From: Phallusia mammillata
Lineage: Eukaryota > Chordata > Ascidiacea > Phlebobranchia > Ascidiidae
Length of the DNA stretch: 64,000 nucleotides
Assembly (NCBI GenBank): GCA_003260075.1
Contig: QLIY01000185.1
Span: 124,001 to 188,000, forward strand
Reading direction: 5' to 3'
Positions 23,134 to 36,600 of this stretch are shown here, piece after piece. The stretch's first letter is position 1, and each line of letters starts with the position of its first letter. The notes below the pieces were generated by a model, which was not told the origin of the DNA, did not search any database, and was given only the letters and a program-made list of their open reading frames with translations. The translations under genes and the position numbers were made by a program.

Positions 23134-26100
23134 ATGTCAAGAAGAAAACCAACACTCCAACTGACAAATAAAGTTGCCCGCTTAACAGAAGAACAAAGTA
23201 AGTCTGTGTCATTTTTTAAGAATTTGTACGGTGTTTAAGTAAAGTACTAATAATGTTAATAGTCATTGTCAAGTGTATTTGACATGTTAAAATTTTACAA
23301 AACTTTGGCTATGTCTGGTCCTGTAAGAGGCCTTTACTTTGGTGCCATTATTTATGTTTATTGTATAATAGTGTCTATTTTTCAACAAATGATTAAAAAA
23401 TCACTTAAAATTGAAGGTTAAGTGTACATTTGAAGTACACACTAAATTCAGACCACTATTACCTTTCACAAACATTTTTTGTGTTGATGTGATCCCAAAT
23501 TTTTAATTTTTAGTTTTTTTTTCAGGTTTTAGTCGACCAAAAGTCAAGACTGGTGCTGGCCTGGGCTTACTTGGGAACTATGACGACAGTGATGATGAAG
23601 TGGAAAATGATGACTCTGATGATGAACAGAATTTGCCAGTCAGCACACTCGATTCAAAAGTCGCTGACTTTCTAAAAGAAATCAATGATCTTGACACTGA
23701 CACTGCCCCAGTTGCAAAGAAACAAAGCAAGGAGATTCCTAAACAGGAAAAGGAGATTAAACAAGAAACAGAAGTTCCCCTGGAAGGCAATGACACACAG
23801 GACTTTAAAAGTGAGTTGCTTAAAAGTCCTAAAATGTCAAATATTGATTGCATTGTTTGTGTCTAAATTTGCAGTGGTGTGTACATACATTGTGATTATT
23901 GATAAGCCTTGGTACATAAGGATAACATTGTCCTCAAAAGAACAGCCAAATTTTTTGACTATCAATATGGTTACGTACAACATATTACATATCATTTATC
24001 TGAAGAAATAAAAATTGAATGTAAAACAATTGCTTCTTACATTAAAAAAATTAGGCAAAATTTGATAGCATATTTATTATTTTAGTTGTGTGGGGCCCTT
24101 GGAAGCAGTGTGTAGATGAAAACACAAACCATCCCTACTACTGGAACACAGACACTAATGAGGTATCATGGACTTTGCCTGAAGATGTTATGAAGCAATA
24201 TGATAACCAGATGAGCATTAAACCACACAAAGAAGACACTAAGAAAAAGGTTGAAACTAAACCTAAAACAAAACCAGTCAAAGAGTCAAAATCAGAGAAA
24301 CCCGTTACTAAAACTGAAGATCTCCTACTTTCAAGAAATACTTTAAAGGGTATACTGAATGTTATGTTGTATTTCTGTGCAAGATGTGACCGTTAAAGCA
24401 GCGTTTTTCAAATGTGAAGTATATAATTTTTTCAGCTGCACTTGAAGAGAAACGGCAAGAGCTGGAAAGACGACAGAAAAAAGTGCCATCCAAACTTAGT
24501 TCATCTCGAAAAGAAAAGTAAAACAGTTTTGCTAGTTTTAATAGGCAAGATTCAACCCAAAAATGTTTTTTCAGAAGTTCTAAAGACAAGAAGCAATCCA
24601 AAACAGGTGCAAATGACATTGATATAGATGCAGAACTGGACAGTGCACTTGATTCCTTTGGTATGTTATTTTTATCTTGTGGCCTTCCATAAAAAAATGA
24701 GTTTATAGAATGAGCGTTATTTTGCAGAACTTCCTGCCAAACGATTGAAACTGAAAAAGGATGAACTAGTGACATCAAAGCAAGGTAATATGTCAATATA
24801 CTTTAAACAGTTCACCAGGCTTGTTCTTTTAATAACTCACCTCTTTTATCATATGTTATTACAGTATATCTATCATATTTACAAAAAAATGCATTATTGT
24901 TATTCAGCTGATGCAAGTCTCAAACAGCACAATGAGCCAGAACTTAGCAGCAAACATGAACAACAAAGGTATCTATTTATCTTTAGCACCATGGGGGGGG
25001 GGCCCAAGCAAGGTAATATGTCAATATACTTGAAACAGTTTACCAGGCTTGATCTTTTAATACCGTTACCTCATTTATCATGTGTTATTACAGTATATCT
25101 ATCATATTTACAAAAAAATGCATTATTATTATTCAGATGATACAAGTCTCAAACAGCACAATGAACCAGAACGTAGCAGCAAACATGAACAACAAAGGTA
25201 TCTATTTATCTTTAGCACCATGCACAAAGATTTAAAGTAAGTTCTTTTAACTGTAAATGTTTTTTTCAGACTGGACAAAGATTCGGAACGTGAAAGTGAT
25301 GATATGGACATTAGTGATGATTTGAGGTAACATAACAAAATCCATTTTAATACATGTTAAACAGCTAACACAAGCTTAAACACAAGTGTAAACACAACTT
25401 AGTGTTTATAGTAAGCATAGCTATCTGTAGTCAAATGAATTAAGGAACCTGAACTATACTCCCTTTTTAACAGATATAAGTATGTCTAATGAAGCCTCAA
25501 TCTATCACTGATAATGTGCATTAGGCGCTGCTAAATCATTTTGCCAATAGAGCATATAGTTTAAATACAGGGGCAGGCAGAGTTGGTTTTGTTTATGGTT
25601 GGGACTTGTCACACAAATGCATTGCATGTACCTCAGAAAAACATTGATATTATTTACCTGCCTATGCTATTGCCTTAAAATTCATTAGTTCTATTCCACC
25701 AAAACATTGTGCTGATGATTCAATTGTCTTTTTGTTTTCAGCAAATATGACATGACAGACTTGTTACCTACCAAACGCAATGACACACCTGTGGTTTCTC
25801 GAACAGCATCACCTGTAGCAATAAACCAAACCGAACCACCTGTAGACACCACCACCAAGGCTACCTTGTCTTTAGAAACCACCACAAAGACATCTTCAGA
25901 CGATTACCAGAAGGTTGGTGAAATTGGAAGTTGATTTGTTTTACTGTACACTACTTATGGTTGTTGGGGTTGTTCAATATTTAGACCAGGATGCTCCAAA
26001 CCCTTACATGCAGCCCTCCTGTATTTTTTTGTCACCCACAAACACTTTTTGCATACAATTGCAGTACCACAGCCTTAATTTATATGTTTATCAGCAAATA

Positions 26101-29100
26101 GCAGGTCAATATTCTATTGTGAGGTTGTAAACTTGCGGGAACATTTAAACAGTTACAACTGAGTGCTAGCAGATGTGCTTGTAGCGATATTTAGGCCCAC
26201 CCTGATTTACACAAGGCAAGCACCCATTATTTTCTGCAAAAGCAATTTTTGTGCTTGTATTTTGCACAGTTTTTAAAAATTTTGCGAAACCTGTGGAACC
26301 AGTTTTGTAGAGAACCACCTATGTTATCAGGAATGCCAGGAAATACTAACTTACCAAGAATAGCTGTTTTCATATTCATGTATTGAGATTTAGATTTGAC
26401 AAGTGCAAGTTAGTTTAACACAGGTCTTAGAAATTCAAACAGAAGTGGGGGGGGGGGGACCAGGAAATACTAACTTACCAAGAATAGCTGTTTTCATATA
26501 CATGTATTGAGATTTAGATTTGATAAGTGCAAGTTAGTTTAACACAGGTCTTAGAAATTCAAACAGAAGTGGAATTCACTGACAGAGATTATGTGAGTAC
26601 AGTGCATTATTACCACAACTTTGATGTTGTTTTGCAGGTACAAGCTGCATTGTATGATGACTGGCAATTGCTCTGTGTAAACAATGTTTTTTCAGGCCTT
26701 TTATGTGATATCCTATTTTGTTTGTTTCGCAGAATGAAATTGAATCTTTGTCCATCAACCTTATTGGGAAGCTGTCATTTTTGGATATCTCCAAGAACAG
26801 CCTTACTGATTTCCATAGGCTTCTAATGGAAATTGAGGTACAGCATGGGGGGGGGGCGTGGAATAGGACTTTGGGACATTAGTAAACATGTTGGGGATAG
26901 GACTTTCCAAAGAATAATTGTCGGAAAGTACCAAGGGGTGACGTTGGTGATGTTTGTAGAAGCAAAATTGAGGGGGGGGGGACGCAGAATGAAATTGAAG
27001 CTTTATCCACCAACCTTATTGGTAAGCTGTCATTTTTGGATATCTCCAAGAATAGCCTTACTGATTTCCATAGGCTTCTAATGGAAATTGAGGTACAGCA
27101 TTCAAAACTAATACACCTAAATGTTGTTTTAATAAAACTCCTTGTAATCTTGCATTGGCTGTAAGGTTGTCGACCGTCTGACATTAAACCTTGTGGTTGT
27201 GGAATAGGACTTTGGGACATTAGTAAAAATGTTTGGGATAGGACTTTCCGAAGAATAATTGTCAGAAAGTACCAAGGGGTGACGTTGGTGATGTTTGTAG
27301 AAGCAAAATTGACACTGCAATTTTTTCAACCAGAAAATGTTTTATGTGTGGGGTTGTGGACCCTAAAACAACAACTACATATGTCATAACCTCTGACAAT
27401 CAACTTGTGCTGCACATTTAGTTTCGCTGTTCATGAATGGATGTTTGGCAGGTGCGAGGTGTTGACTGGAAGGCAGGACAACTATCAGGGGGGGGGGCCA
27501 TACCCTCTGACAATCAACTTGTACTGCACATTTAGTTTCGCTGTTCATGAATTGATGTTTGGCAGGTGCGAGGTGTTGACTGGAAGGCAGGACAACTATC
27601 AGCTGACTACTACTTCAAGAAACTAAAGGAGGCTGAAGAACAGCTGCAGAAATATGAGATGAACGCTGTGCCAAGGGGGTGGTCATGCCAGTGGGACAGG
27701 TACGGCGCTATCCTGGAGTGTATCATTCTAAACAGTTGCCCAAGGCCTGCACCTGCCCTCTGCACAACTTAATTACTTGGAACTGAGTGGAATAGCAAAT
27801 AAGTAAATATCAAGTGCTAATGGTAGAACCGCCCGCTTAACATTGTCAGCAGCTATGGGATTGCAATATTTTTCGGGTAAGTATGTAAAAAAAGATTCCA
27901 GCAAAATTGACTTCATCGAAGCTGATGATTTTGAAGCAGGAAATATGTGACTTAGAAGTACAGCGTTTAAGGTAAGTGGCTTGTGTAAGCAACCACTATG
28001 TCGGATTGGGAGCATTTTATCCACAGTTTTGTCTTCTGCATAAACATACACCAATATGATTTTGCTGACTTTTTGATTGTTTTTAATGTGCAGCAACTAC
28101 AAGCGATATTTCTACAAAAACAAGTTGTCAGGGGAAATGCAGTGGACTTTTCCAAAAGATGCCATGAAAGAAAACAAGGAAGACTCTGCAGATGACAATA
28201 AGGCAGAAAACTCTTCCGAAAGTTGGTTTATTTCACATTAGTGATCAAATATACCCTTGTGTTAAGTTCCAAAACACATAGCCTATGACATAGAATTTCT
28301 GCAGCATGTTAATATAGTTGTCTGATGTATACAGTATTGTTGTCAGACAAATGTCATACCATTTCTTTTTTGTTTATCTGGCAATACATACAAGTCAACC
28401 AACAGTTTGACATCCAATATGGGGCTCAGGGTAAGTCAGCAACCTAACACAGTCAATCTTAAAAGTGAAAACATCAAAAGGGTGAACATGAGAATGACAC
28501 TGGCGCAAAACGCCTGTAAAACATTGATATAGTTCAGCAGGTTAAAAGCAAAAGATAGCTAATAGCCATTACCTGGCTTGTATATTTGCCGAACAAACAA
28601 AAAGAAGTCTAACTATCTGTTCATTATGGACTCCAGGGATTTGCCAACTAGGGTAAAAAAATGTCCTTACCATAAAATGAAAAAGCGTCTATGCAGGCCA
28701 GCAATCCTGGCACACTTAAACATATCACAGTATGCCAGACCTATTGAATGCATTACTTCAAAGCACCCGGCCGCCGCGCATTCCAACAGGTTGATTCAGT
28801 ATAACACCTTCAATAGCCTTGGCATATAGTGCTTAACATAAAAAATAAAACATACACAAAGGTATTATCAACAACATATTTTGTTTCTCAGAGTCAAGTG
28901 CAGATAAACCGGAGAAAAGTGACACAACTGCTGGTGACAAAACAACAGAAAACCTAAATCAGCGTGAAACTAGCACTCCTCCACTCAATAAGAATGACAC
29001 TGACTCTAAACCAGCAATTGGGATTTCTGCAGAAGGCTCTCAAAACATGATGAACAACTACCCTGGGTTTAATAGCTACCAACAGTATTGGGGCATGGCA

Positions 29101-30900
29101 AACCAATACGGCATGGGGTATAGACAAACCTATGGCATGTCACCCTATGATGAGTCATACAGAAACTCACCAAGGAGTCATGAGGTTCCTCCTCCTCCAG
29201 GCGAGGACTCTGCTCCTCCACCTCCTGCTGATGAAGATGTCAAGCCTCCGCTCCCTCCTGTGCCTCCTGCAGATGCGAAAGAACCTATACCTCCTCCTCC
29301 ACCCCCGCCGCCACCCAGCGACGTAAATGTGGATGATGGAATTGAGATGGAAATCAGTGATGTTGAGGACTCTGAAGACTCAAACAGCGGTAAGATTTAA
29401 ATCAAGTTTGGTGGCAATGTAATTTAACAAATTTTTTCGTTCAACTGGTGTGATGCCAAACAACATACACATTTGGGAATATTATACACGGACTTGAAAA
29501 GTAATTTATTCATAAACATTACTGCCAAGGTGCTGGTGTATATAGAATACATCGTTCAGACGTTTCAACAACCTACACTGATGATGACAACAGAGATTGT
29601 TGAAACGTCTGAACGATGTATTCTATATACACCAGCACCTTGGCAGTAATGTTTATGAATAAATTACTTTTCANAATACACATTGTTTTTCAAGAACTTT
29701 TTGCTGCAAATTTATTTTAGAGAAAAACACCCTGTTCAGTATTTTAAATGTAATTTAAGGTTGAAAGTTTTTGTGTAATTGGACAAATTTTTGTGCTAAC
29801 AAGTGAAATATTTTTCCAGCTATAATCAATGTGCAAGCAACGGGCGAACTGCAAAGAGGCCCAGTGGAGTACAATTCACTCTCAAGTGGTCCTCTGCTTA
29901 TGGCTAGGCCCACAACATCATTAAACAAACCACTGGATGTGCTAACATCAAATGTCCAACCAACCACTTTTGAAAAATTCAAGAAAACTAAAAAGGTAAA
30001 CATTATACAGGATATATTACACTCTTAAAACTGGGGATTTTTTCCAAATTTTAGTTAGAATAACTTTGTAAACATTTGTACTGTGAAAGGTTGCATATAT
30101 GTTTTGCCAATTGTTTCAAGGCGAAAAAAGACAAGAGTGCTGTAAAAAAGCCTCCACGCGAAATGGTAGGAATGGTTGCTAAGTGGCAGAAAGCAAAGAA
30201 AGAGATTGAAGAAGAGGAAAAGAGATTGATTATGGAAAGTGAAGAGGAACTGAACAAAGAAATGAACCCAAAGTACAGAATTCACAAATGGAAGGAGCAA
30301 CAGTTGCAGAGGTATAAAGCCATGGTTCATGATATGTCATTTTTTCCATTTAACCATTGTTTAAATGAGGGTTGTGTTTACATGAACCTTAGTCACAGTT
30401 GGGCCAAATACAGTTACTGTAATCAGATCGCGGGAGACACCTTTATATAACACAAGTGATTTTACTTTTTGCATACCAAATATACCTATATTGACTTAAC
30501 AACTACAAGGAAAATTCGCATTGGATTCTAGCTGCATATTGTCAGCTCGCAGAAAAACAGCACCATTTTACTACCGGTTGCACACCCGTGGTTTATCTTC
30601 AAAATGTTTGGTTTCTGCTTTTATGCCGTCCATTGAAGTGAAAACGAAACATATTTAGGATAAATCTGCGCTAATATCATCAATAGCAATAATAAAAACA
30701 TGCGTTTCAGGTCTGTGGTTGTTATGTTTTTAGCCTTAGAGTGCAATATATTGCAAAATATTTGTGATAGCGTCAAAGTTTATCTAATCAACGACATTTG
30801 TGTTTTTTGCAGTGGCAAAGCAGCGACCAACGCAAATTTTGAACCTGTCAGCGACGACTGGAGAAAACGAGTCAAGCAAAGAAAGAACAAAGTTACGTGA
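23134..30900 (+). CDS. FNBP4: Formin-binding protein 4 homologue (18 exons, 843 aa)
   Basis: Exons: 23134-23197, 23526-23810, 24086-24349, 24436-24517, 24575-24660, 24728-24784, 24908-24968, 25270-25326, 25742-25913, 26548-26592, 26638-26676, 26733-26837, 27566-27699, 28094-28221, 28892-29389, 29820-29995, 30121-30311, 30813-30900. They give an intact frame. The start (SRRKPTLQL) and GLGLLGNYDDSDDE match family motifs. The first WW domain is in exon 3 (WGPWKQCVDENTNHPYYWN...W). Residues in exons 12-13 (LIGKLSFLDI, DWKAGQLSADYY, AEEQLQKYEMNAVPRGWSC) lead into the second WW (YKRYFYKNKLSGEMQWTFP). Exon 15 has proline tracts, and the tail has MVAKWQ plus acidic/basic helices. FNBP4 is nuclear; its WW domains bind proline-rich partners including formins. 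Exons 7 and 12 are present twice beside poly-G tracts. Confidence 0.9.
24778..25222 (+). repeat. 215-nt direct repeat duplicating FNBP4 exon 7
   Basis: Copy one (24778-24990) and copy two (25005-25222) flank G10 at 24993-25002. Each holds a complete 61-nt exon with acceptor and donor: 24908-24968 and 25137-25197. They encode ADASLKQHNEPELSSKHEQQ and DDTSLKQHNEPERSSKHEQQ, so both remain open. Because 61 is not a multiple of three and both need the same incoming phase, they cannot be joined to each other. Confidence 0.9.
26336..26570. repeat. Direct repeat of about 110 nt bridged by poly-G, upstream of FNBP4 exon 10
   Basis: Copies at 26336-26446 and about 26459-26570 flank G12 at 26447-26458. 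Copy one ends inside the exon 10 sequence and has no donor. Copy two continues into the usable exon 26548-26592. Confidence 0.9.
26726..27311 (+). repeat. Compound A-C-A-B-C duplication around FNBP4 exon 12
   Basis: Block A (26726-26846, with exon 26733-26837) ends in G10 at 26847-26856. Block C (26857-26971) ends in G10 at 26972-26981. Then A returns (exon copy 26988-27092), followed by unique B and a second C (27199-27311). The two 105-nt exon copies encode EIESLSINL and EIEALSTNL, both in frame. Either copy alone gives the expected family length. Confidence 0.9.
27386..27601. repeat. Direct repeat of about 102 nt bridged by poly-G at FNBP4 exon 13
   Basis: Copies at about 27386-27487 and 27500-27601 flank G10 at 27488-27497. 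Copy one includes the acceptor and first 37 nt of exon 13 but no donor. The working exon is 27566-27699. Confidence 0.9.
29495..29673. repeat. Perfect 77-bp palindrome with 25-nt loop, ending at an N
   Basis: The left arm 29495-29571 is the exact reverse complement of the right arm 29597-29673, with a 25-nt loop. An unresolved base follows at 29674. The right half (GATGATGACAACAGAG, then GTTGAAACGTC, then AATAAA) resembles the tails of retroelements, and the same GTTGTTGAAACGTC core recurs at about 56300. It is intronic in FNBP4. Confidence 0.9.
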
Positions 30901-32248
30901 AAGCGTGAACTTGTCAATCAACACCTAGTTACCTCGACATTCCCTCCGAAGTTGGTGTATGCAAGCGATCTGCGCACCACCGTCGTTAAAAACTAATTCT
31001 GTATGGAGAAATGTTTGCCCTTCGCGTACAAAGAAACATTGTTGCTGCAAAACCGCACGCTGCGCCCTGTGGTGGTCGACGACGCTTTAATCCGGTTTTC
31101 GACAGAATTGGATTTGGCACATGGCCTCAAACTACGAAAGATACACTTCAGTTTGTATGTCGCGAAACTTCGTGTTCTGTACAATGACCGTGAAATCCAT
31201 ACTGTTCCCCAGGCTATTGAAATATTTGTTTTCTCTGTCTGTACACAAACCGCAAGACGGCTAGGAAAGGCAATTAAATATTCACTTGGTGTCCTTATTA
31301 GCTCGTAAATCACGTTAATTCCAGTTCGCCCGAGGTCGCAATGCAAAACGCTTTAATATTCCAATGCCATAGATCACGTGACCCTATTCGGATGTGACGC
31401 GCCAAGAAGCCCGGTTTGGACAGTTGTATACACTTTTGCTTTGAGCGCCACTGGCCAATAAATTTCTATCTCTCGAGACACGAATGTCGAGCTCTGATTT
31501 AGCCGGCGTGTTGTGACTAGGCCATGAGCACAGCCTTGCAAGACAGCATAGCTTACTGCACTGAAGACCGCTATTCGGCGTGTATACCATCTCCCCGACG
31601 GGTAACTTTATAAGGTGACGTCTTAGTGTTGCTTGTTGGGATGGAGCTTGGCGACTTGTTGTTAAAACCTTGCCTCGGTCGGATGGCGGCAGTAAAATCA
31701 AGAATAGCCTAACAGGTCGTAGGAAGTTGACAAAGGAAACAGCTGAAAGCCTTGTCCTTCGTAGTGAGGTTAGCTCTTGAGTAACGGCGATCAGTCAATT
31801 GGACACATTACAGCGAAGTTAACGATTGGCTTATTGTGCGGTTTTTATTAAGGATCGTAAACCGCAAATGGTACCCGAGCGCCGCCTTCATAAAACAAGT
31901 CTACCGTTGCGGTCACCTAAAACCTTACGCAAGCAAGCGTACGGGAAGAAATGGCTATTATAACGAAGAGCTTTAGTTGTGGTTGATTATCTGAGGGTGC
32001 TGTAAGTACCAGCGTGTGTTGAGCTGTATGAAGTGAATGAAAGTACACTGTATAGATGTAAGCAATAGTGAAAGCGAACGCAACGCTATCCTATTGAATT
32101 TGCCGGAATGAGGCATACGACGTGCCAATTTAGAGTGCGCTAGTGTGTGTGCGTACGTATTACGGTCGCTGGCCAAAGTCTGTCTTTTGTGCAGGTATAT
32201 CTCTTAGCTGATTAGAAAACGGAATATACTTGCCCCAGGGAACTAAAC
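30901..32248 (+). other. Intergenic region between FNBP4 and the septin
   Basis: The first few hundred bases are presumably FNBP4 3' UTR. The rest is the septin promoter and 5' UTR. The stretch 31340-31960 is richer in G+C and CpG than the flanking introns, which fits a promoter. Frames of about 100 codons on both strands (31003-31346, 31384-31701) show no homology features and are not called. Confidence 0.45.
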
Positions 32249-33582
32249 ATGGCAAAACAACTGGAAAGGCATCGCTCTATCAGAAAGAATGCTCGCATTA
32301 TAACGCAACTTGCTCCAGGTATGGATAAAAATTAAACGTAACGTGTTCTACATATGTGATTTTTTTAATCCTTTCATATTAATTCATAAGATTTACCTGT
32401 TTCGCAACTATAAAAATTTGAGTTGTTTACTTCCTTGAACCGGATTTTTACACAACCAAATACGTCACAGAGCCGAAGTCACGGTTGAGTGGCGTTACAT
32501 AGGGTGTGTTTGTCAGTCGGTGCTGCTGCAGAGAATGCAGTTTGAGTTGGCATTTTAACAAGTTCTAGCAAGTTGCTGCTTATAGCTATTGTGTATTACC
32601 TAAACACAGTAGGCACCAATGTTTTTTAGCTCTAAATGAGCAAAAGTTTTTAATTTAAAACCACGCCATGCGAAGTAAAAATATGTCCAGAAAGACGTGC
32701 TTTTGTATTCGTGTAAAAAATAAGCTAACGATTTTAATGCACAACGTTAAAAGCTGTCTATAAGCCAATGACTAAATAGGCTGCCATCATCGAGTTACAG
32801 CATTATTTATTTACAAGTAAAATAAGAAAAGCTTTTCTGTTACTTTTTTTTTACTGTAAACATTTAATTTTTGCCCACAATTATTATTACAAAACTATTA
32901 TGTGTAATTGTTGAAAACAGTTACAGTGTATGTTTAAAGCTGTAATAAAATAAAGATAAGTTGGAATAAGTATTTCTAAGAAATCAAAGCTTGAAGACCA
33001 GATATGTCTGGTAAGTGTATATTAGGTTTTCTGTATTTCGAGAAATAAGAAATTAAAAATTCATTTCTCGAGAAGCTCGAGAGTTTTATTTTGTCCGATT
33101 TTCTAAGAAAAACAAACAACAAATTCTGATTGTACGCTTTTTCGCTTCTAGTAGCTATCGCCAGTAGTGATCTGGTAGTCAAACCAGCAAAAAACGAAGC
33201 AACTGTTATAGATTTAACAGAACTAAGCGTGACTACTGCCTGGGAAAGATGAAAGTTTAGCGGCAATGCATATTAAAAATCGTTGTTTCGGGAGCAAAAA
33301 AAGAAAATAATGTGCCCATTGCCCAGTGCGCTCTAGGGGCGAGTTGAAAAAAATGCTTGCAGTTAAATATATATTATATTTGAATTTACCCCAATCTTAT
33401 CTTAAGAGGCTTTCTTTTTGTTTCATGTGCACCTGAACAGATCCAAAGGTAAGTTTGGTTTGTTTTCTTCGGTGCTCCAAAGTGACTGACCCAAAAAGCT
33501 GTGTTCTCTTTGCGAAATCTCTAGCTCACAGATACCCGGCACTATGTGGCTGTTTTTGGCACACAAAATTTGATTTTATGTT

Positions 33583-33667
<85 letters not shown>

Positions 33668-36600
33668 GCATGTGTGCTGTAAGGTTTTTTGTAGAATAAC
33701 CTGCTATTCAGGTAAATTTAGCGGGCTGTTTATGGGTTTTTAGATTTACTTTCTGTTAACTATTAGTTTACCAATCACAGTGCTACAGTATTTTATTCTT
33801 TTCCACTTTTGTACTGTGATGTATGATGTAACATCACAATTTTGTAACATGCAAATGTAGACGATAAAGCATGGGTTTCAAATGAATGGCTTTGACATGA
33901 AAAGTGCATCTGTGGCAAATTTGCTGTGTTCTAAACAAACAAAAAAGTGGTGGGCTTAAAAATGGTGACTTGTACCTTTGTGCATATGTACTGCATATTT
34001 TTGCAGTAAAAATTAATTTGAAACTTTGTGTTCCACTAAAGCAGGTTTCTTCTAAAGTTAAAATTTAATCTTAATGTACAGCTTTTACTGATTTTTTTTG
34101 TATTTTTTACACTGTTTACTAGTTAGCTTTAGATTGCAACTTTAGTTCTCTACAGTTCTTTATCCATAATTCATTTAACACACTGCTTCTAACAATCCTG
34201 GTAGGTCATCAAAATAAATTCCACATACTTAACCTTGTTTCAATGCCTTGTTAAAAACTTCTGATTTATTCATAGCAAATATGATAAATCAACTTCTGCT
34301 TAGCAACTGTTTCCCAAGTCTTTGTGTTTCTAATACATGCACACAACATGTGAGATGTATTATAGTTAAAGTTAACAATTGTGTAGTCTTGTGGTCACTG
34401 CTTCATATTAGCTTTATGTTTAATTTTCCCCACCCAGTACAATCCATCAGAAATTCGAAAGAAATATGAGGGTTACTCAAGCCCCACCACAAAAGAGAGA
34501 GAAGAGCAACTTAAATTTAAGGTTGGTGTTTCCACAACACTCCTACCAAGCATCTTGTACATAAAATTAAAACTAAAACCGTCTTTGCGTTATAACATAA
34601 GGTGGTGCCGTTAAACACTTTCGATCATTGGCAAATGCTTAAGTGTTCAAGGTATTATTGTCTAGACACACGCTGAAAGACATAGAAAGCCAGAGTCTGA
34701 AACTGAGCAGAAAAAAACCTTTGGGGTAGGAGTATATATGTATACATGTACGCTTTCACAATCCAGGACTGCTCATAATGTATATTTGCGCGATGTATAA
34801 TTCCTACACAACACTGTGTATCTGCAAATATACACAAAAAACCTCATGACAATGAAAATTGTCCCCACTTCACTTTCAATCCATGCCAATTTCAAATGTA
34901 GTTGATCTGCTTGATTATTGTTGTCATTGCAAGTCTATTAAAAATTCTCATTATTGCCACATAAATTAGCGTGTATGTTTAATGCATGTTTTATTTTATT
35001 ATTATCATCACATTATTATGCTTTGCACCACGAATACAGAAGCATGGTTTGTTTTGCATTATTTGCATGTCATTTTGCATTTTTCCCATTTTCCGCTTGA
35101 TCACAATATACACTACTTTCACCATGATGCTTTGAGTGTATAATTTAAATTTATTGATGTAATTTGCTATGATTACATGTTCAAATTTTTGGCATATGCA
35201 GCATATATTATACTGTGCATGCTTAATCACCTTTGTAATACGATAACTGCAGTATATATATCAATATTATATTTAACTTGGATATTACATTAAACAGTTT
35301 TAAATGTGACACCTCATTCAGTTAGTATGAATGCCAATTTTAAAGTTAACTTGTTATGGCAGTTTAACAGTATTAATAAAGATATACACAATTACACCAG
35401 TTTATAATCACTGCAAGTGAATCTAACCAAAGCATGCAGGGTATGGCATGTGACAGAAACCTTTAAATGTGAATAATATATACCCCTGACCTATTTCAGT
35501 TTTTTTTCCTTTTTGGACTATCTGCCAGTATAAATTTTCTCCTACGAGTAATGCATTTTATATGCTGTTACTTTATACTTTAAATGTTACTTTACAATCA
35601 ATTTGCCAGTTTACGAATCCTGAGACACCAGGCTATGTTGGGTTTGCCAATCTTCCAAACCAAGTCCACAGGAAATCAGTGAAGAAGGGATTTGAATTTA
35701 CTTTAATGGTTGCTGGTAAGCTACTAAAACCAATAATCAAAAACATGAGCTAATTTGGCATTTGTATTTACTGTTAAGAGTTTTTTGTCAGTGAAAAAAC
35801 TTTTTGCACTACTTTGCAAATTTTAATTACATTCTGTGCTTTAGGTGAATCTGGATTAGGCAAGTCAACTTTGGTGAACAGTTTGTTTCTCACTGACCTG
35901 TACCCAGAGAGGGAAGTACCAGATGCCGATGCTAAAGTCAAGCAAACAGTTAAAATTGATGCAAGTACGGTTGAAATTGAAGAACGAGGTGTCAAGCTAC
36001 GTCTAACTGTGGTTGACACCCCAGGTTATGGTGATGCCATAAATTGCTCTGACTGGTAAGTTGACATTTTTTCGCCTGCTAGCTGTGTTATAGGTATGCT
36101 GACATTTAAAGGTATGACCTATAGTCTGCTTTCGTTACTTTTATAAATCTTATGGGCTGTTTTTTATCGCCTTTAAGTGCTAATACATTTATTTTTCAGT
36201 TACAAACCCATTATCCAATACATTGATGACCAGTTTGAGCGATACCTTCATGATGAAAGTGGCCTGAATCGAAGACACATAGTTGACAATAGAGTCCACT
36301 GTTGCTTTTACTTTGTTTCTTCAACTGGACATGGGTAAGCAAATGCAAAAATGTGTGTTTGTGTGGTTTTCCACTGAACTGTTCATTTAATCTCTGATGC
36401 TGTAAGTATATTTTTACTACATTTTTTTTTACTTAAACTTTACCGCAGCTCTTGTATTTCAATACAATAATATATGGTGACATTTATTGTATTACCATAC
36501 CAAGCTACCATTCTGTATTTCAAATTAGGAAATGTAGAAGGAGTCCAGACATTAATGCAACCTGCTCCTATGTGGATTATACTAATGTATTTGTGTGCAT

